Position numbers and translations under genes: made by a program | Part shown: positions 17,081 through 27,888 of the stretch, one piece after another | Numbering within the stretch: position 1 is the stretch's first letter | Layout: every line of letters begins with the position of its first letter | NCBI RefSeq assembly: GCF_000473325.1 | Contig: NZ_AXBI01000011.1 | Location: 1 to 64,000 of the forward strand | DNA length: 64,000 bases | From: Leisingera caerulea DSM 24564 | GTDB taxonomy: Bacteria; Pseudomonadota; Alphaproteobacteria; Rhodobacterales; Rhodobacteraceae | Reading direction: 5' to 3' | The notes under the pieces: generated by a model | Told to the model about the DNA's origin: nothing | Database searches by the model: none | Seen by the model: the letters and a program-made list of their open reading frames with translations, nothing else

Positions 17081-17620
17081 GTGGCGGGGCTGGGCACAGC
17101 TTTGGCCGTGCTGCTGGCGGCGCTGCTGGGCCTGATCGTTCTGGTGCTGGTCCTGCCGCTGAGGATCGAGCTGGTGCTGCGCAAGGAGGCGGGGCTGGTG
17201 TTTTCCGCTGCGCTGCGCCCGCTGGGCGGGATCGGCCCGCGGATCCGGCTGTCCGGCAGGCGGAAACCGCCCGCCGCACCCAAGAAGCCAAGCCGCAAGC
17301 GGCGGTATGAGCCGCGCAGGATTGTTCCTGCGGCGGGGCGGCTGGCAGCGGCGGTGCTGCGCCGCATCCGCATCCGCGCCCTGATCCTGGACGCGAAATT
17401 CGGGTCGGGCGACCCGGCGGAGACCGGGCAGCTGTATGGCACGCTGGCGCCGCTGGTGTACGGAACCGCGCCTGCCCGGAGGCTGCAGGTCAGCCTGGAG
17501 CCGGTGTTTGGCCGGGCCGTGCTGTCCGGCCGGGCCGAGCTGGACGTGTCCGTGGTTCCGGCGGCGCTGATCGGGCCGGCGGTCCGGTTCGGCTGGGACG
17601 CCTTCGGGCCGGTCCGGTGA
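17081..17620 (+). CDS. DUF2953 membrane-anchored protein (YtfI-like)
   Basis: 179 residues from GTG 17081, two bases after the GerW-like stop. There is one strong N-terminal membrane helix (about 3-27), then a basic, Pro-rich linker (RRKPPAAPKKPSRKRR). The C-terminal DUF2953-type domain contains the FGSGDPAETGQLYGTLAPL signature. Its function is unknown in any organism. The conserved ytfI-ytfJ neighbourhood suggests the two products act together at the membrane. It overlaps the next gene by four bases. Confidence 0.8.
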   Translation: MAGLGTALAVLLAALLGLIVLVLVLPLRIELVLRKEAGLVFSAALRPLGGIGPRIRLSGRRKPPAAPKKPSRKRRYEPRRIVPAAGRLAAAVLRRIRIRALILDAKFGSGDPAETGQLYGTLAPLVYGTAPARRLQVSLEPVFGRAVLSGRAELDVSVVPAALIGPAVRFGWDAFGPVR

Positions 17621-17886
17621 GCTGGGTGGTCGACCCGCCGGTGAGGGCCGGGGCGCGGGCCTTTGCGGCGGTGTGCCGGATCGCACGGTCCGGCCATGGC
17701 AGTGCGGCGGTGGCCGCCTGCAGCGGCGGGAAGCGGCCTGTGCTGATCCTGATTTTCCACCGCGGCGCGGTGACGGGCGCGGGGATGGATGGCGAAAGCT
17801 ATACCGCTGCTGAGATCAAGCAGCGGTTTCCGCAGGCCATCGCCAGAACGCAGGCCCGGCTGGAGCGGACAATGCAGGGCCAATAA
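17617..17886 (+). CDS. Small hypothetical protein, third gene of the GerW-like operon
   Basis: 89 residues from GTG 17617, overlapping the DUF2953 stop as GTGA. It has a central hydrophobic strand (RPVLILIFHRGA) and a C-terminal amphipathic helix with an E-IKQRF-QAIARTQARLER pattern. I recognise no family. The overlap argues for translation coupled to the upstream gene rather than a chance frame. Coding evidence is otherwise weak. Confidence 0.5.
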   Translation: MSWVVDPPVRAGARAFAAVCRIARSGHGSAAVAACSGGKRPVLILIFHRGAVTGAGMDGESYTAAEIKQRFPQAIARTQARLERTMQGQ

Positions 17887-17928
17887 GGCCGGGCGCCGCA
17901 TCATCCGCGGGGTTGCGGACAGGTCCGG

Positions 17929-18333
17929 CTAGTCCGCCTGCACCGACTGCAGATAGGCAATGAGATTTGCCAGCGGCAGACCGGTCATCATCGGCTGGCC
18001 GCTGGGCAAGGCCAGCGCGACCTGCTGATCGGAGTCCAGAACCGGGCCGAACAGCGGCATTTCACCGCCGTGGGCGAGCACCGGCGCGCGGCCATCCACC
18101 TGCCGGGCGACGGCTTCCAGCGGAAAGGTGCCGCCGTTGCGGGCGGCCAGCCGCGTCAGGTCCGGTGTTTCGATGGCCAGCATCTCTGCCATCGGGCCGG
18201 TGCCTGTGGCGTCCCGGCCATGGCACTGCCAGCAATAGGTCCGGTAGAGATCCCGCCCGTCCTGCGGGTCCGGCTCCTGCGCGCTGGCGGCGCCAGCGGC
18301 TGCACATATCAAAATCATCGCGCGAAAGAACAC
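17929..18333 (-). CDS. Periplasmic c-type cytochrome
   Basis: 134 residues from GTG 18333, chosen because GGAGGAGG lies eight bases upstream on the minus strand. A signal peptide (VFFRAMILICAAAGAASA) is followed by one CxxCH haem site (CWQCH) and a C-terminal Met region (PMMTGLP) that can give the axial ligand. It is a small mono-haem class I cytochrome, exported and matured in the periplasm. The electron partner is unknown. The gene stands alone between the GerW-like operon and the Na/Pi transporter and has its own Fnr-type promoter. Confidence 0.85.
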   Translation of the reverse strand: MFFRAMILICAAAGAASAQEPDPQDGRDLYRTYCWQCHGRDATGTGPMAEMLAIETPDLTRLAARNGGTFPLEAVARQVDGRAPVLAHGGEMPLFGPVLDSDQQVALALPSGQPMMTGLPLANLIAYLQSVQAD

Positions 18334-18371
18334 CAGAATCCTCCTCCTCTGCCGTGGTCCTTGTTGCGGCG

Positions 18372-18414
18372 AGTATAGGAGCCGCCGCCGGGGCGCGGCT
18401 TTAACCTGCCTCAA
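18372..18414 (-). promoter_or_regulatory. Fnr-type box and -10 for the cytochrome c gene
   Basis: On the minus strand TTGAGGCAGGTTAA (18414-18401) lies upstream of a good -10, TATACT (18377-18372). The dyad is degenerate in its inner bases, but the spacing is within one base of -41.5. Confidence 0.45.
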
Positions 18415-18461
18415 GTTCCTGCTTTGAGGCCGTGCTGCCCCGCCTGCCAAAGGGGCGGGTC

Positions 18462-20078
18462 TCAGTCCGGACCGGGATCCAGCTCTGCTTTCTCAGTCTT
18501 GCGGCGGGGGCCGGGACTGCTGTTTTCCAGCAGGTTCAAGTGCAGGCGTATGCGCCACAGGTGGTAGGACACCCTGTGCAGCCAGCGGACCGCATCAAGC
18601 CGGGTCCAGGCGGTTTCGTCCGGCAAGGTGCCCTCCGCCGCCTCGGAGATCAGCCGGTCGCGTTGCGAGCTGCGCTGCGCCCGCGTGATGCGGCGGACGC
18701 GGTCGAGCGTTTTTTCGCAGTCCTCAGGGCTGGTGACGTTCTCGAAACCGGCGGTTGCCAGGGCCAGCAGGCCGGTGAGGCGCCGCAGCCGCCCGTCGTT
18801 CGGCAATTCGCTGATCCTGTCGGTTTGCGTGCAGCGGTACAGCAGCCGGTCCAGATGATCGAGGATGTGGTACATGCCCTTGATTTCGGCAAACTCCGCA
18901 CTGGCATTGCCGGACAGTTCGATCTTGTCGAGGTAGGTGCTGGTTTCCGTGACGGCCGCGGAGATGTGGCCCCACTCGTAGCCGCTGCTGCCCGGGACGG
19001 GGGCGCCGGTGAGTGTTCTGAGGTGGTGGACGGCGGCGGCCGTGATCCGGTTCACGGCCACTTTGGCGGCGGCGGTTGCGGCTGCCGGATCGCGCAGGAT
19101 CAGATGGCCCAGCGATTGCGTCAGCGCCGCCCCGCGGTCCGGGACCAGAAACTCGATCAGCCGGGCAAACGGGCGCGCGAAGGGCAGGATCAGGATCACG
19201 CCCAAGAGGTTGAAGATGCTGTGAAAGGCGACCAGCGCGGTCAGCGGCTGTGCGGACCCGTGCCAGTACGATACCGCGGCAGCAAACGGCCCCAGCAGAA
19301 AGAACGCCATGACGCCCGTCATCAGGTTGTAGATCACATGCGCAACGCCGGTGCGCCGGGCCATGGTGCCGCCGCCGAGCGTCGCCAGAACCGCCGTGAA
19401 GGTGGTGCCGACGTCCATGCCGATGACCAGCGCCGCGGCCTGCGGGAAATTCACCGCTCCGGCGCTGAGGGCGGCCAGGGCGGTGGCGACGCCGGCGCTG
19501 GAGGATTGGGTGACCAGGGTGATCAGCACGCCGAGAGCCACCAGTTTCAGACGGCCCGCCCAGCTGTCGGAGGGGAAATCGGCGGGGGTGACGATGCCCT
19601 GGAAGGCCTCAAGCCCGGATTTCATCTGTTCGATGCCGATGAAGATCAGGCTGAAGCCCGCCAGCGCCTGGCCCAGATAGGAGACCTTGCGTTTGCCGGA
19701 AAGGGCCAGCAGCGCGCCCAGCAGGATCACCGGCAGCATGGCCTGGCCGAGGTCGAGCTTGAAGCCCAGGATGGCGACCAGCCAGCCGGTCATGGTGGTG
19801 CCGATGTTGGCGCCGAAGATGATCCCCAGCGCCTGCGGAAAGGTCAGCAGCCCGGAGGCGACGAATCCGACGGCGGCGACGGTTGTGGCGCTGGAGGACT
19901 GGATCGCCGCGGTGGTCACAGCGCCGGTTGCCGCGCCGGTGGCGGGGGTGGAGGTGAACCGGCCCAGAATGCTGCGCAGGCGGGCCCCGGCAAGTGTCTT
20001 GAGACCGCCGGTCAGCAGCAGCATGCCGATCAGAAAGAGGCCGATGCCGCCAAGCGCCGGCAACACATTCCAGTACAT
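18462..20078 (-). CDS. Na/Pi cotransporter family protein with PhoU-like domain
   Basis: 538 residues from ATG 20078; a TTG at 20114 would add 12. Eight or more membrane helices carry the two inverted QSSSA motifs of this family (AAIQSSSATTVA and VTQSSSAGVATA), with GANIGTT and GMDVGTT loops. The last ~200 residues form a helical cytosolic PhoU-like domain. It belongs with NptA/YjbB-type sodium-phosphate carriers; direction of transport is not knowable here. It faces the acetyl-CoA synthetase operon, with about 115 bp between starts. Confidence 0.9.
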   Translation of the reverse strand: MYWNVLPALGGIGLFLIGMLLLTGGLKTLAGARLRSILGRFTSTPATGAATGAVTTAAIQSSSATTVAAVGFVASGLLTFPQALGIIFGANIGTTMTGWLVAILGFKLDLGQAMLPVILLGALLALSGKRKVSYLGQALAGFSLIFIGIEQMKSGLEAFQGIVTPADFPSDSWAGRLKLVALGVLITLVTQSSSAGVATALAALSAGAVNFPQAAALVIGMDVGTTFTAVLATLGGGTMARRTGVAHVIYNLMTGVMAFFLLGPFAAAVSYWHGSAQPLTALVAFHSIFNLLGVILILPFARPFARLIEFLVPDRGAALTQSLGHLILRDPAAATAAAKVAVNRITAAAVHHLRTLTGAPVPGSSGYEWGHISAAVTETSTYLDKIELSGNASAEFAEIKGMYHILDHLDRLLYRCTQTDRISELPNDGRLRRLTGLLALATAGFENVTSPEDCEKTLDRVRRITRAQRSSQRDRLISEAAEGTLPDETAWTRLDAVRWLHRVSYHLWRIRLHLNLLENSSPGPRRKTEKAELDPGPD

Positions 20079-20134
20079 CTGAAACAGAGTGCCAGAATCG
20101 CTGCGGCTCAGCAAATCCGGCGCCTGCCGCCTGA

Positions 20135-20176
20135 TTGATGCGGGTTATAGCGGCGCGCCCGCTGCCGGGGGAACAT
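20135..20176 (+). promoter_or_regulatory. Possible Fnr-type box and -10 for the acs-pdh operon
   Basis: TTGATGCGGGTTAT (20135-20148), one mismatch to TTGAT-N4-GTTAA, with GAACAT (20171-20176) at the right distance for -41.5. The leader would be only about 11 bases. A good left half-site but modest -10 keeps confidence low. Confidence 0.4.
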
Positions 20177-20193
20177 GGGGCCGGGAGGATGCC

Positions 20194-21923
<1,730 letters not shown>

Positions 21924-21927
<4 letters not shown>

Positions 21928-23921
21928 GCACCCAGGGGAAAACCCGCCTTGACCGCGGCCATGTGCGCGACCTGCTGACGGCGATGATGCGGGTCCGCAT
22001 GTTCGAGGACGCCTGCGCCAAGCTGTACACGCAGGAAAAGATCCGCGGCTTTCTGCATCTTTACGACGGCGAGGAGGCGGTTGCCGCGGGCGTGATCCCG
22101 CTGCTGGCGGAGGGCGACCGGGTTGTCGCCACCTACCGCGAGCATGGGCACGCGCTGGTGCGCGGGGTTTCGATGGATGCGGTGATGGCGGAGATGTTCG
22201 GCAAGGCCGAGGGCTGCTCCGGCGGGCGCGGCGGGTCGATGCATCTGTATGATGCGGGGACCAATTTCTATGGCGGCAACGCGATTGTCGGCGGCGGGCT
22301 GCCCTTGGCGGCGGGGCTGGCGCTGGCCGACCATATGCGCGGCGATCCGCATGTCACCGCCTGTTTCTTTGGCGAGGGGGCGGTGGCCGAAGGCGAGTTT
22401 CACGAGGCGATGAACCTGGCCGCCCTGTGGGGGCTGCCGGTGCTGTTTGTCTGTGAAAACAACGGCTATGCCATGGGCACGGCGCTGGGGCGCAGCGAGT
22501 CCGAGACCGATATCAGCGCCAAGGCCGCCGCCTATGGGGTGGCGGCCGAGGTGGTGGACGGGATGGATGTGGTGGCGGTTGAGACCGCGGCGCGGCGGGC
22601 CTTGGCAGCGATCCGCGAGACCGGCAAGCCGGTGTTCCTGGAGTGCCGCACCTACCGGTTCCGGGCGCATTCGATGTTCGACGCCCAGCTCTACCGGGAC
22701 AAGGCGGAAGTAGAGGACTGGCGCAAGCGCGGCCCGATTGTCCGCTTCCGCACTTGGCTGCTGGAGGCCGGGCTGATCCATGAGGAGGAAATCGCCGCGA
22801 TTGAGGCGGAGATCGAAGGGGAGATCGCAGCGGCGGTGCAGTTCGCCGAAGACGCATCGTGGGAGCCGGTGGAAGATCTGACGCGCCACGTCCTGGGGCC
22901 GCAGCCCGGTCCGGTTGCGCCGGCGGCGCCCGGCGGGGAAACCGAAATGGTCAGCTACCGGGAGGCGGTGCGGGCGGCGCTGCGCGATGCGATGACGCGC
23001 GACGAACGGGTGTTCCTGATGGGCGAGGATGTGGGCGCCTATGGCGGCTGCTATGCGGTGTCGATGGGGCTGATGGAGGAATTCGGCGAGGCCCGCATCC
23101 GTGACACACCGCTGTCGGAGTCCGGCTTTACCGGCGCCGGGATCGGCGCGGCGATGGCGGGGATGCGCCCGGTGGTGGAGCTGATGACGGTGAACTTCTC
23201 GCTGCTGGCCCTGGATCAGATCCTGAACACCGCCGCCACCGTCCGGCACATGTCCGGCGGCCAGTTCGGGGTGCCGCTGGTGATCCGCATGGCCACGGGC
23301 GCGGGCAAGCAGCTGGCGGCGCAGCACTCGCACAGTCTGGAGGGGTGGTATGCCCATATCCCGGGGCTGAAGGTGCTGGCCCCGGCCACCGTCGAGGATG
23401 CGCGGGGGATGCTGTGGACGGCGCTGTGCGATCCCGATCCGGTGCTGATCTTTGAAAACGTGATGCTTTATAACCGCGAGGCGGCGCTGAGCAGCACCGC
23501 GGGGCCGGTGGATATCTCAAATGCCGCAGTCCGCCGCGAAGGCAGCGATGTCAGCCTGATCACCTATGGCGGGTCGCTGTTCAAGACGCTGGAGGCGGCG
23601 GAGGCGCTGCAGAGCGAGGGCATCTCGGCGGAGGTGATCGACCTGCGCAGCCTGCGGCCGCTGGATGATGCCACGATCCTGGCTTCGGTCGCCAAGACCC
23701 GCCGCGCGGTGATCGTGGACGAAGGCTGGCGCTCCGGCTCGCTGGCGGCGGAGATTTCGGCGCGGATCATGGAGCAGGGGTTCTGGACGCTGGACGCGCC
23801 GGCCGGGCGGGTCTGTTCGGCAGAGGTGCCGATCCCCTATCCCAAGCATCTGGAAGATGCGGCGATCCCGCAGGTGCCGGCCATCGTGGCGGCGGTGCGG
23901 GCGATGATGGGAGCGGCGTAG
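21924..23921 (+). CDS. Pyruvate dehydrogenase-type E1, alpha and beta fused
   Basis: 665 residues joining E1-alpha (about 1-325) and E1-beta (about 345-665), normally separate proteins. The ThDP-binding motif is [17 protein letters not shown]...NN in the alpha part, and the beta part shows GEDVGAYGG and the [17 protein letters not shown] segment. It decarboxylates a 2-oxo acid (pyruvate, or an acetoin-like substrate) and passes the acyl group to lipoyl-E2. The linker is rich in Pro, Ala and Gly. It overlaps acsA by four bases and is followed one base later by E2. No E3 gene is present in the operon. Substrate is inferred from family. Confidence 0.93.
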
Positions 23922-23922
23922 G

Positions 23923-25074
23923 ATGGGTCTGTTCACGATGCCCTCGCTTGGCTCTGACATGGAGAGCGGCACGCTGGCTGAATGGCTGGTGGCGCCGGGT
24001 GATACCGTGGTGCGCGGCGATGCGGTGGCGGTGGTCGAAACCCAGAAGGGTGCCATCGAAATCGAGTGTTTCGAAGCCGGCACGGTGCAGGAGCTGAAGG
24101 CGCAGCCCGGCCAGGTGCTGCCGGTGGGGGCGCCGATGGCGGTCATTCGGGCGGCGGGCGAGGCGGCGCCGGAGCCCGCAGCCGCGCCGCAGCCCGCTGC
24201 GGCTGCCGCCCCCGCGCCTGCCCCGGTTGCTGCGCCGCCCGCCCCGGCAAAGGCGGGCGCGCTCAGGGCGTCGCCTGCGGCGCGGCTGCGGGCGGCGGAT
24301 CTGGGGGTGGACCTGGGCGGCCTCACGGGCAGCGGCCCGGGCGGCGCCATCGTGCTGGCGGATGTGGACGCAAGCGGCGGGGGCGGCACCGGCAAACCGG
24401 CCTCGCGCCTGGATGAGATGCGCAAGGCGATTGCCGCGGCGATGACCCGCGCCAAGCAGACGATCCCGCATTTCTACCTGTCGCAGACCATGGACGTGCA
24501 GGATGCCGTTGATCTGCTGGCTGCGCGCAATGCCGGGGTGCCGCCGGCGGAACGCATCCTGCTGGGCGCGGTGCTGCTGCGGGCGGCGGCGCTGGCGGCG
24601 CAAAGGGAGGACTCTCTGAACGGGCATTACAGCGATGGCGCCTTTCAGCCCGCCGCGCAGGTCAACCCCGGTATTGCGGTGGCGCTGCGCGGCGGCGGGC
24701 TGGTGGCGCCGGCGCTGGAGGATGCGCCGTCGATGCCGCTGGCTGAGACCATGGCGGCGATGCGCGACCTCGTCTCGCGGGCGCGGGCGGGGCGGCTGAC
24801 GAGTTCCGAGATGACCCGCGGCACCCTGACCGTGTCCAGCCTGGGCGGCGGCGGCGTCGGCGAGGTGATGGCGGGGGTGATCTTTCCGCCGCAGGTGGCG
24901 CTGATCGGGATCGGCGCGCCGCAGCTGCGCCCCTGGGTGGCCGGGGGCCGCGTTGTGCCGCGCAGGGTTGTCACCGTGACCGTGGCCGCCGATCACCGGG
25001 TTAGCGGCGGTCGGCAGGCGGCGCGGTTCCTGAGCGAGTTTGAAACACTGGTTTCCCAGCCGGAGGCGCTATGA
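23923..25074 (+). CDS. Dihydrolipoamide acyltransferase (E2)
   Basis: 383 residues. A lipoyl domain (1-78) carries the lipoyl lysine K42 in VETQKGA. An Ala/Pro-rich linker (about 85-112), a peripheral-subunit-binding domain (about 115-148) and a C-terminal acyltransferase domain follow. The catalytic motif near 357-363 reads DHRVSGG instead of the usual DHRxxDG. His358 is kept but the Asp at 362 is Gly, which may change or lower transferase activity. It is cytoplasmic and forms the core of the complex with the fused E1. It overlaps the acyl carrier protein gene by ATGA. Confidence 0.92.
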   Translation: MGLFTMPSLGSDMESGTLAEWLVAPGDTVVRGDAVAVVETQKGAIEIECFEAGTVQELKAQPGQVLPVGAPMAVIRAAGEAAPEPAAAPQPAAAAAPAPAPVAAPPAPAKAGALRASPAARLRAADLGVDLGGLTGSGPGGAIVLADVDASGGGGTGKPASRLDEMRKAIAAAMTRAKQTIPHFYLSQTMDVQDAVDLLAARNAGVPPAERILLGAVLLRAAALAAQREDSLNGHYSDGAFQPAAQVNPGIAVALRGGGLVAPALEDAPSMPLAETMAAMRDLVSRARAGRLTSSEMTRGTLTVSSLGGGGVGEVMAGVIFPPQVALIGIGAPQLRPWVAGGRVVPRRVVTVTVAADHRVSGGRQAARFLSEFETLVSQPEAL

Positions 25075-25322
25075 CCCAGACCGATATGCGTGCCGTTTTC
25101 CTGGAAGAGCTGACACGGGTGGCCCCCGACATCGACCCCGCAGGGGTGTCGGACGCAGATCATCTGCAGGATGATCTGGAGCTGGATTCGATGGATATCC
25201 TGAATCTGGCGGCGGCCCTGCACCAGCGGCTTGGCATCGAAATCCCGGAGGCGGATTATCCCCGGATCGCAACGGTGGGGGCCGCCGCTGCCTATCTTTC
25301 TGCCGCGGCGGCTGCGGATTAG
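25071..25322 (+). CDS. Acyl carrier protein
   Basis: 83 residues, acidic, four-helix ACP fold, with the phosphopantetheine attachment Ser40 in the LELDSMDIL motif. An ACP in an operon with acyl-CoA ligase, E1 and E2 is unusual. It could accept an acyl group from the ligase or E2 instead of CoA. Translation is coupled to E2 by a four-base overlap, so the association is tight. It is not the housekeeping AcpP, whose motif and neighbours (fab genes) differ. Confidence 0.9.
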   Translation: MTQTDMRAVFLEELTRVAPDIDPAGVSDADHLQDDLELDSMDILNLAAALHQRLGIEIPEADYPRIATVGAAAAYLSAAAAAD

Positions 25323-25390
25323 GCAGCGCGCGCCAGGCTGAGCGGTTATCCGCCGGGCTGCGGCCCGCTGCGGCCTGCCGGGGCGGGTGT

Positions 25391-25432
25391 TTGATTTTAA
25401 TTAAAGCGGCTCCGGCGGGCAGGTGGCACAAT
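25391..25432 (+). promoter_or_regulatory. Fnr-type box and -10 for the phasin-like gene
   Basis: TTGATTTTAATTAA (25391-25404), one mismatch, with CACAAT at 25427-25432 placed exactly for a dyad centred at -41.5. It stands out as an AT-rich patch in GC-rich surroundings. Confidence 0.65.
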
Positions 25433-25469
25433 AGCGGCAAGGTGAAATCCGCTGCGAGGAGATGCACAG

Positions 25470-25916
25470 ATGCCAGAAAAATCGACATACAAAAGTGCGG
25501 GGATTTTTGCGGAAGCGCTGAAGCCGTGGCAAAGCGCGATGCAGTTCAACCCGATGTACAAGCCGCAAGTGGAGCAATTCTGGAACGTTCAGGAGAAGCT
25601 CCTGGATGAAGCGGAAGTGTTCGCGCGCCATTGGTTCGAGCGCCGGCATGAGGCGGCGCGGACCGCCCTGGACACGGCCCGGACGATAGCATCGGACGGC
25701 TCCGGGGCGCCGGTTTCGGTGGCCGAAGCCTTTGCGGAATGGCAGCGCCATTCGGCAGAGCGTATTGCCGAGGACGGCCAGGAATGGCTTGGCATGATGT
25801 CCCGCTGCGCCCGCTACATGAGCGATACCGAAGCGGACGCGGTGGAAGAGACCATCGGCGAAGCGGTGAAGATGACCAAGAAGGCCACCAAGACCGCGCA
25901 GTCCGATCCGGTCTGA
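25470..25916 (+). CDS. Phasin-like protein
   Basis: 148 residues, all-helical and amphipathic, with the phasin pattern of an N-terminal Phe/Trp-rich start, FNPMYKPQVEQFWNVQEKLLDEAE, and long helices with regularly spaced Ala. The C-terminus is Lys/Thr-rich (KMTKKATKTAQ). Phasins coat polyhydroxyalkanoate granules. The presence of 3-hydroxybutyrate dehydrogenase and a thiolase elsewhere in the window fits. The call rests on helical pattern and composition, so a general stress or structural protein is possible. It has a monocistronic look with its own Fnr-type promoter. Confidence 0.65.
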   Translation: MPEKSTYKSAGIFAEALKPWQSAMQFNPMYKPQVEQFWNVQEKLLDEAEVFARHWFERRHEAARTALDTARTIASDGSGAPVSVAEAFAEWQRHSAERIAEDGQEWLGMMSRCARYMSDTEADAVEETIGEAVKMTKKATKTAQSDPV

Positions 25917-25965
25917 GCCGGACCCGCGCAAACTGCGTCCCGCAAGGCGGCGGGGCGCGGCGCGG

Positions 25966-27018
25966 TCAGCCGATGCGGTACAGCGCGGCAATCGAGCTGA
26001 AGTAGACCGCGAGCACGAGCCAGGAATCGAGGCCCGCGCCCAGAACCCTCGGCGTGCGGCGGATCAGCAGCCCCGCGACATAGATCGCCGTGACCAGTAT
26101 CCCGGTGGCAATGCTGAGCTGGGCGCCGGTGGTGGCGTGGTCCAGGATCGGCCCGCCCCGGTAGGCGATGTCGGCCGGCAGCAGCAGAGCCAGCATGATC
26201 AGGTTGCTGCCGAAAATGTTGGAAATCGCCATCGTGTAGGCGCCGATGCGGGCGGCGGCCAGCGTTGTGCTGAGTTCCGGCAACGAGGTTGCGGCGGCCA
26301 GCAAAGTCACCCCGATAAAAGACGCGCCCAGCTGCGTCCGCTCCGCCAGCAGATCGGCGCTGATCGCCAGCGCCGCGCCGGCCGCCACGATCAGCAGGCT
26401 GTATCCCGCGGAGCGCAGCAGCAGCACGCGGTTGCTGGCAGCGTCCGGCGCGCGCAGGTGGGCGCGCAGCGTCTTGCGGCGCTCCTGTTCGTCCGGCAGG
26501 TCGACTGGCGCCCAGGTGGTTTTGCGGTCGAAGGCGCGCAGCAGATAGATCACCAGCGGAAATCCGGCCGCCAGCAGGATGGCGCCCAGCCCGATCCCCG
26601 GGCCCAGGTCGAGGTCGCCCAGAAAGGTGACGCACAGCAGGACGCTCAGCAAAGCGATCAGCAGCACCGCCAGCAGGGCATGGTTGGGCTTGCGCGGCCA
26701 GGAGGTCAGCGCGTAGCGCACCGCAAAGATGTCGGCGACCGCCAAGATGGCAGTCTGCATGGTGATGCCGCCGAACATGTTGCCCAGCACCAGCTGGGCA
26801 TTGCCCACCTGCGCCGCGGTGACGGTGGTGACGATTTCCGGCAGTTCGGTGACGGTGGCGAGGAACAGCAGCCCGACGAATTCCTTGGCCAGCCCGTAAC
26901 GCTCCGAGAGTTCATCCCCGGCCATCGCCAGCCGGGTGCCCGCAAACCACACCACCAGCGCCGCGGCGGCGAACACTGCGGCAAGTCCGTAGACAGGCAG
27001 GGCATCCGGGCCGGGCAT
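25966..27018 (-). CDS. Calcium/sodium (cation/proton) exchanger, CaCA superfamily
   Basis: 350 residues from ATG 27018. About ten or eleven membrane helices carry two inverted alpha-repeats: ATVTELPEIVTTVTAA with GNMFGG, and AATSLPELSTTLAAA with SNIFGSN. The acidic residue after the SLPE/ELPE motifs is the cation ligand in this superfamily. A hydrophilic central loop (about 175-205) separates the halves. It exchanges Ca2+ (or another cation) for Na+ or H+. It starts 11 bases after the upstream Usp gene on the same strand, so the two are probably co-transcribed. Confidence 0.88.
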   Translation of the reverse strand: MPGPDALPVYGLAAVFAAAALVVWFAGTRLAMAGDELSERYGLAKEFVGLLFLATVTELPEIVTTVTAAQVGNAQLVLGNMFGGITMQTAILAVADIFAVRYALTSWPRKPNHALLAVLLIALLSVLLCVTFLGDLDLGPGIGLGAILLAAGFPLVIYLLRAFDRKTTWAPVDLPDEQERRKTLRAHLRAPDAASNRVLLLRSAGYSLLIVAAGAALAISADLLAERTQLGASFIGVTLLAAATSLPELSTTLAAARIGAYTMAISNIFGSNLIMLALLLPADIAYRGGPILDHATTGAQLSIATGILVTAIYVAGLLIRRTPRVLGAGLDSWLVLAVYFSSIAALYRIG

Positions 27019-27029
27019 GAGGGCCGCGG

Positions 27030-27872
27030 TCAGCCGGACATCAGCACCGGGATCCGGGCCTCCCGCAGCACGTGTTCGGAGGCATCGCCGAAGATCAGCC
27101 GGTGCAGCCTGGAGTGGCCGTAGCCGCCCATGATCACCAGATCGCACTGCTGGCTGGCGGCCTCCATCAGGATGCGGATGCCTGGCGGTTGTTCGGTGTC
27201 CTGGATCTGGCGGACCTCTGCCGTGACCCCGTGGCGGGACAGCACGCGGGCGATTTCAAGGCCTTCGGTGTCGAACTCCGCCGAGCGGTGATGCGGCTCC
27301 TGGACGGTGACGATCTCAGCAAATCCGGCGCGCTGCAGGAAGGGCAGGCCGTCGTGCAGGGCACGGGCCGACTCGCGGCTGCCGTTCCAGGCGGTCAGGA
27401 TGCGGGTGCCGACCGGCTTGCCGCCCCAGTCATCCGGCAGCAGCAGCACCGGGCGGCCGCTGTTCACGACCAGCTCCTTTTGGAATCCGGCCTGATCGAA
27501 GCGTTCCTGCTGCCGGTCGGGCAGCAGCGCCAGGATCAGATCGGAGCGGGTGGCCGATTCCAGCAGCTCGTCCGCGGCGTCCGGCGAGCGGGCCGCGCGC
27601 GAGCGCCATTCCGCCGTGCAGCCGGCCGTGTCCGCCGCCGCCTGGAACAGCTTCTCGATCTTCTGGTCCTCTTCGGCGACGCGCCGGTTGAAGTCGCCCA
27701 GCACGATTTCATCGGCAGCGATTGCGATGCCGGAGTAGGGCACCAGCGCTTCGCGCGTGTGCAGGCCGGTCAGATGGGCGTCGAATTGCTGCGCCAGCCC
27801 GCAGGCCGCCGGCAGCAGGCGGCTCGCGGAAAACTCCGAAGTCAGGCAGGCAAGAATGGTCTTGTAACTCAT
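27030..27872 (-). CDS. Tandem-domain universal stress protein
   Basis: 280 residues with two Usp folds (about 1-140 and 150-280). The second ends with MGGYGHSRLHRLIFG, the G-x2-G-x9-G nucleotide loop; the first is degenerate. The family binds ATP and supports survival under energy or oxygen stress. The start is unusual: a 14-bp tandem duplication (27861-27888) repeats the start region. The Shine-Dalgarno sequence precedes the upstream GTG copy, which encodes a five-codon peptide (MSYKP) whose TGA overlaps this ATG. Promoter with an Fnr-type box at 27982. Confidence 0.9.
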   Translation of the reverse strand: MSYKTILACLTSEFSASRLLPAACGLAQQFDAHLTGLHTREALVPYSGIAIAADEIVLGDFNRRVAEEDQKIEKLFQAAADTAGCTAEWRSRAARSPDAADELLESATRSDLILALLPDRQQERFDQAGFQKELVVNSGRPVLLLPDDWGGKPVGTRILTAWNGSRESARALHDGLPFLQRAGFAEIVTVQEPHHRSAEFDTEGLEIARVLSRHGVTAEVRQIQDTEQPPGIRILMEAASQQCDLVIMGGYGHSRLHRLIFGDASEHVLREARIPVLMSG

Positions 27873-27888
27873 GGCTTGTAACTCACGG
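27861..27888 (-). repeat. 14-bp tandem duplication at the Usp start codon
   Basis: CTTGTAACTCATGG (27861-27874) is followed directly by CTTGTAACTCACGG (27875-27888), one mismatch. On the coding strand this gives GTG-AGT-TAC-AAG-CCA-TGA upstream of ATG-AGT-TAC-AAG. The change in spacing leaves the real ATG without its own ribosome-binding site, so initiation probably depends on coupling to the leader peptide. Confidence 0.8.

Noticed and set aside
18432..20138. 568-codon frame antisense to the Na/Pi transporter
   Set aside because: The minus strand encodes clear QSSSA transporter motifs; the plus frame is hydrophilic low-complexity sequence.
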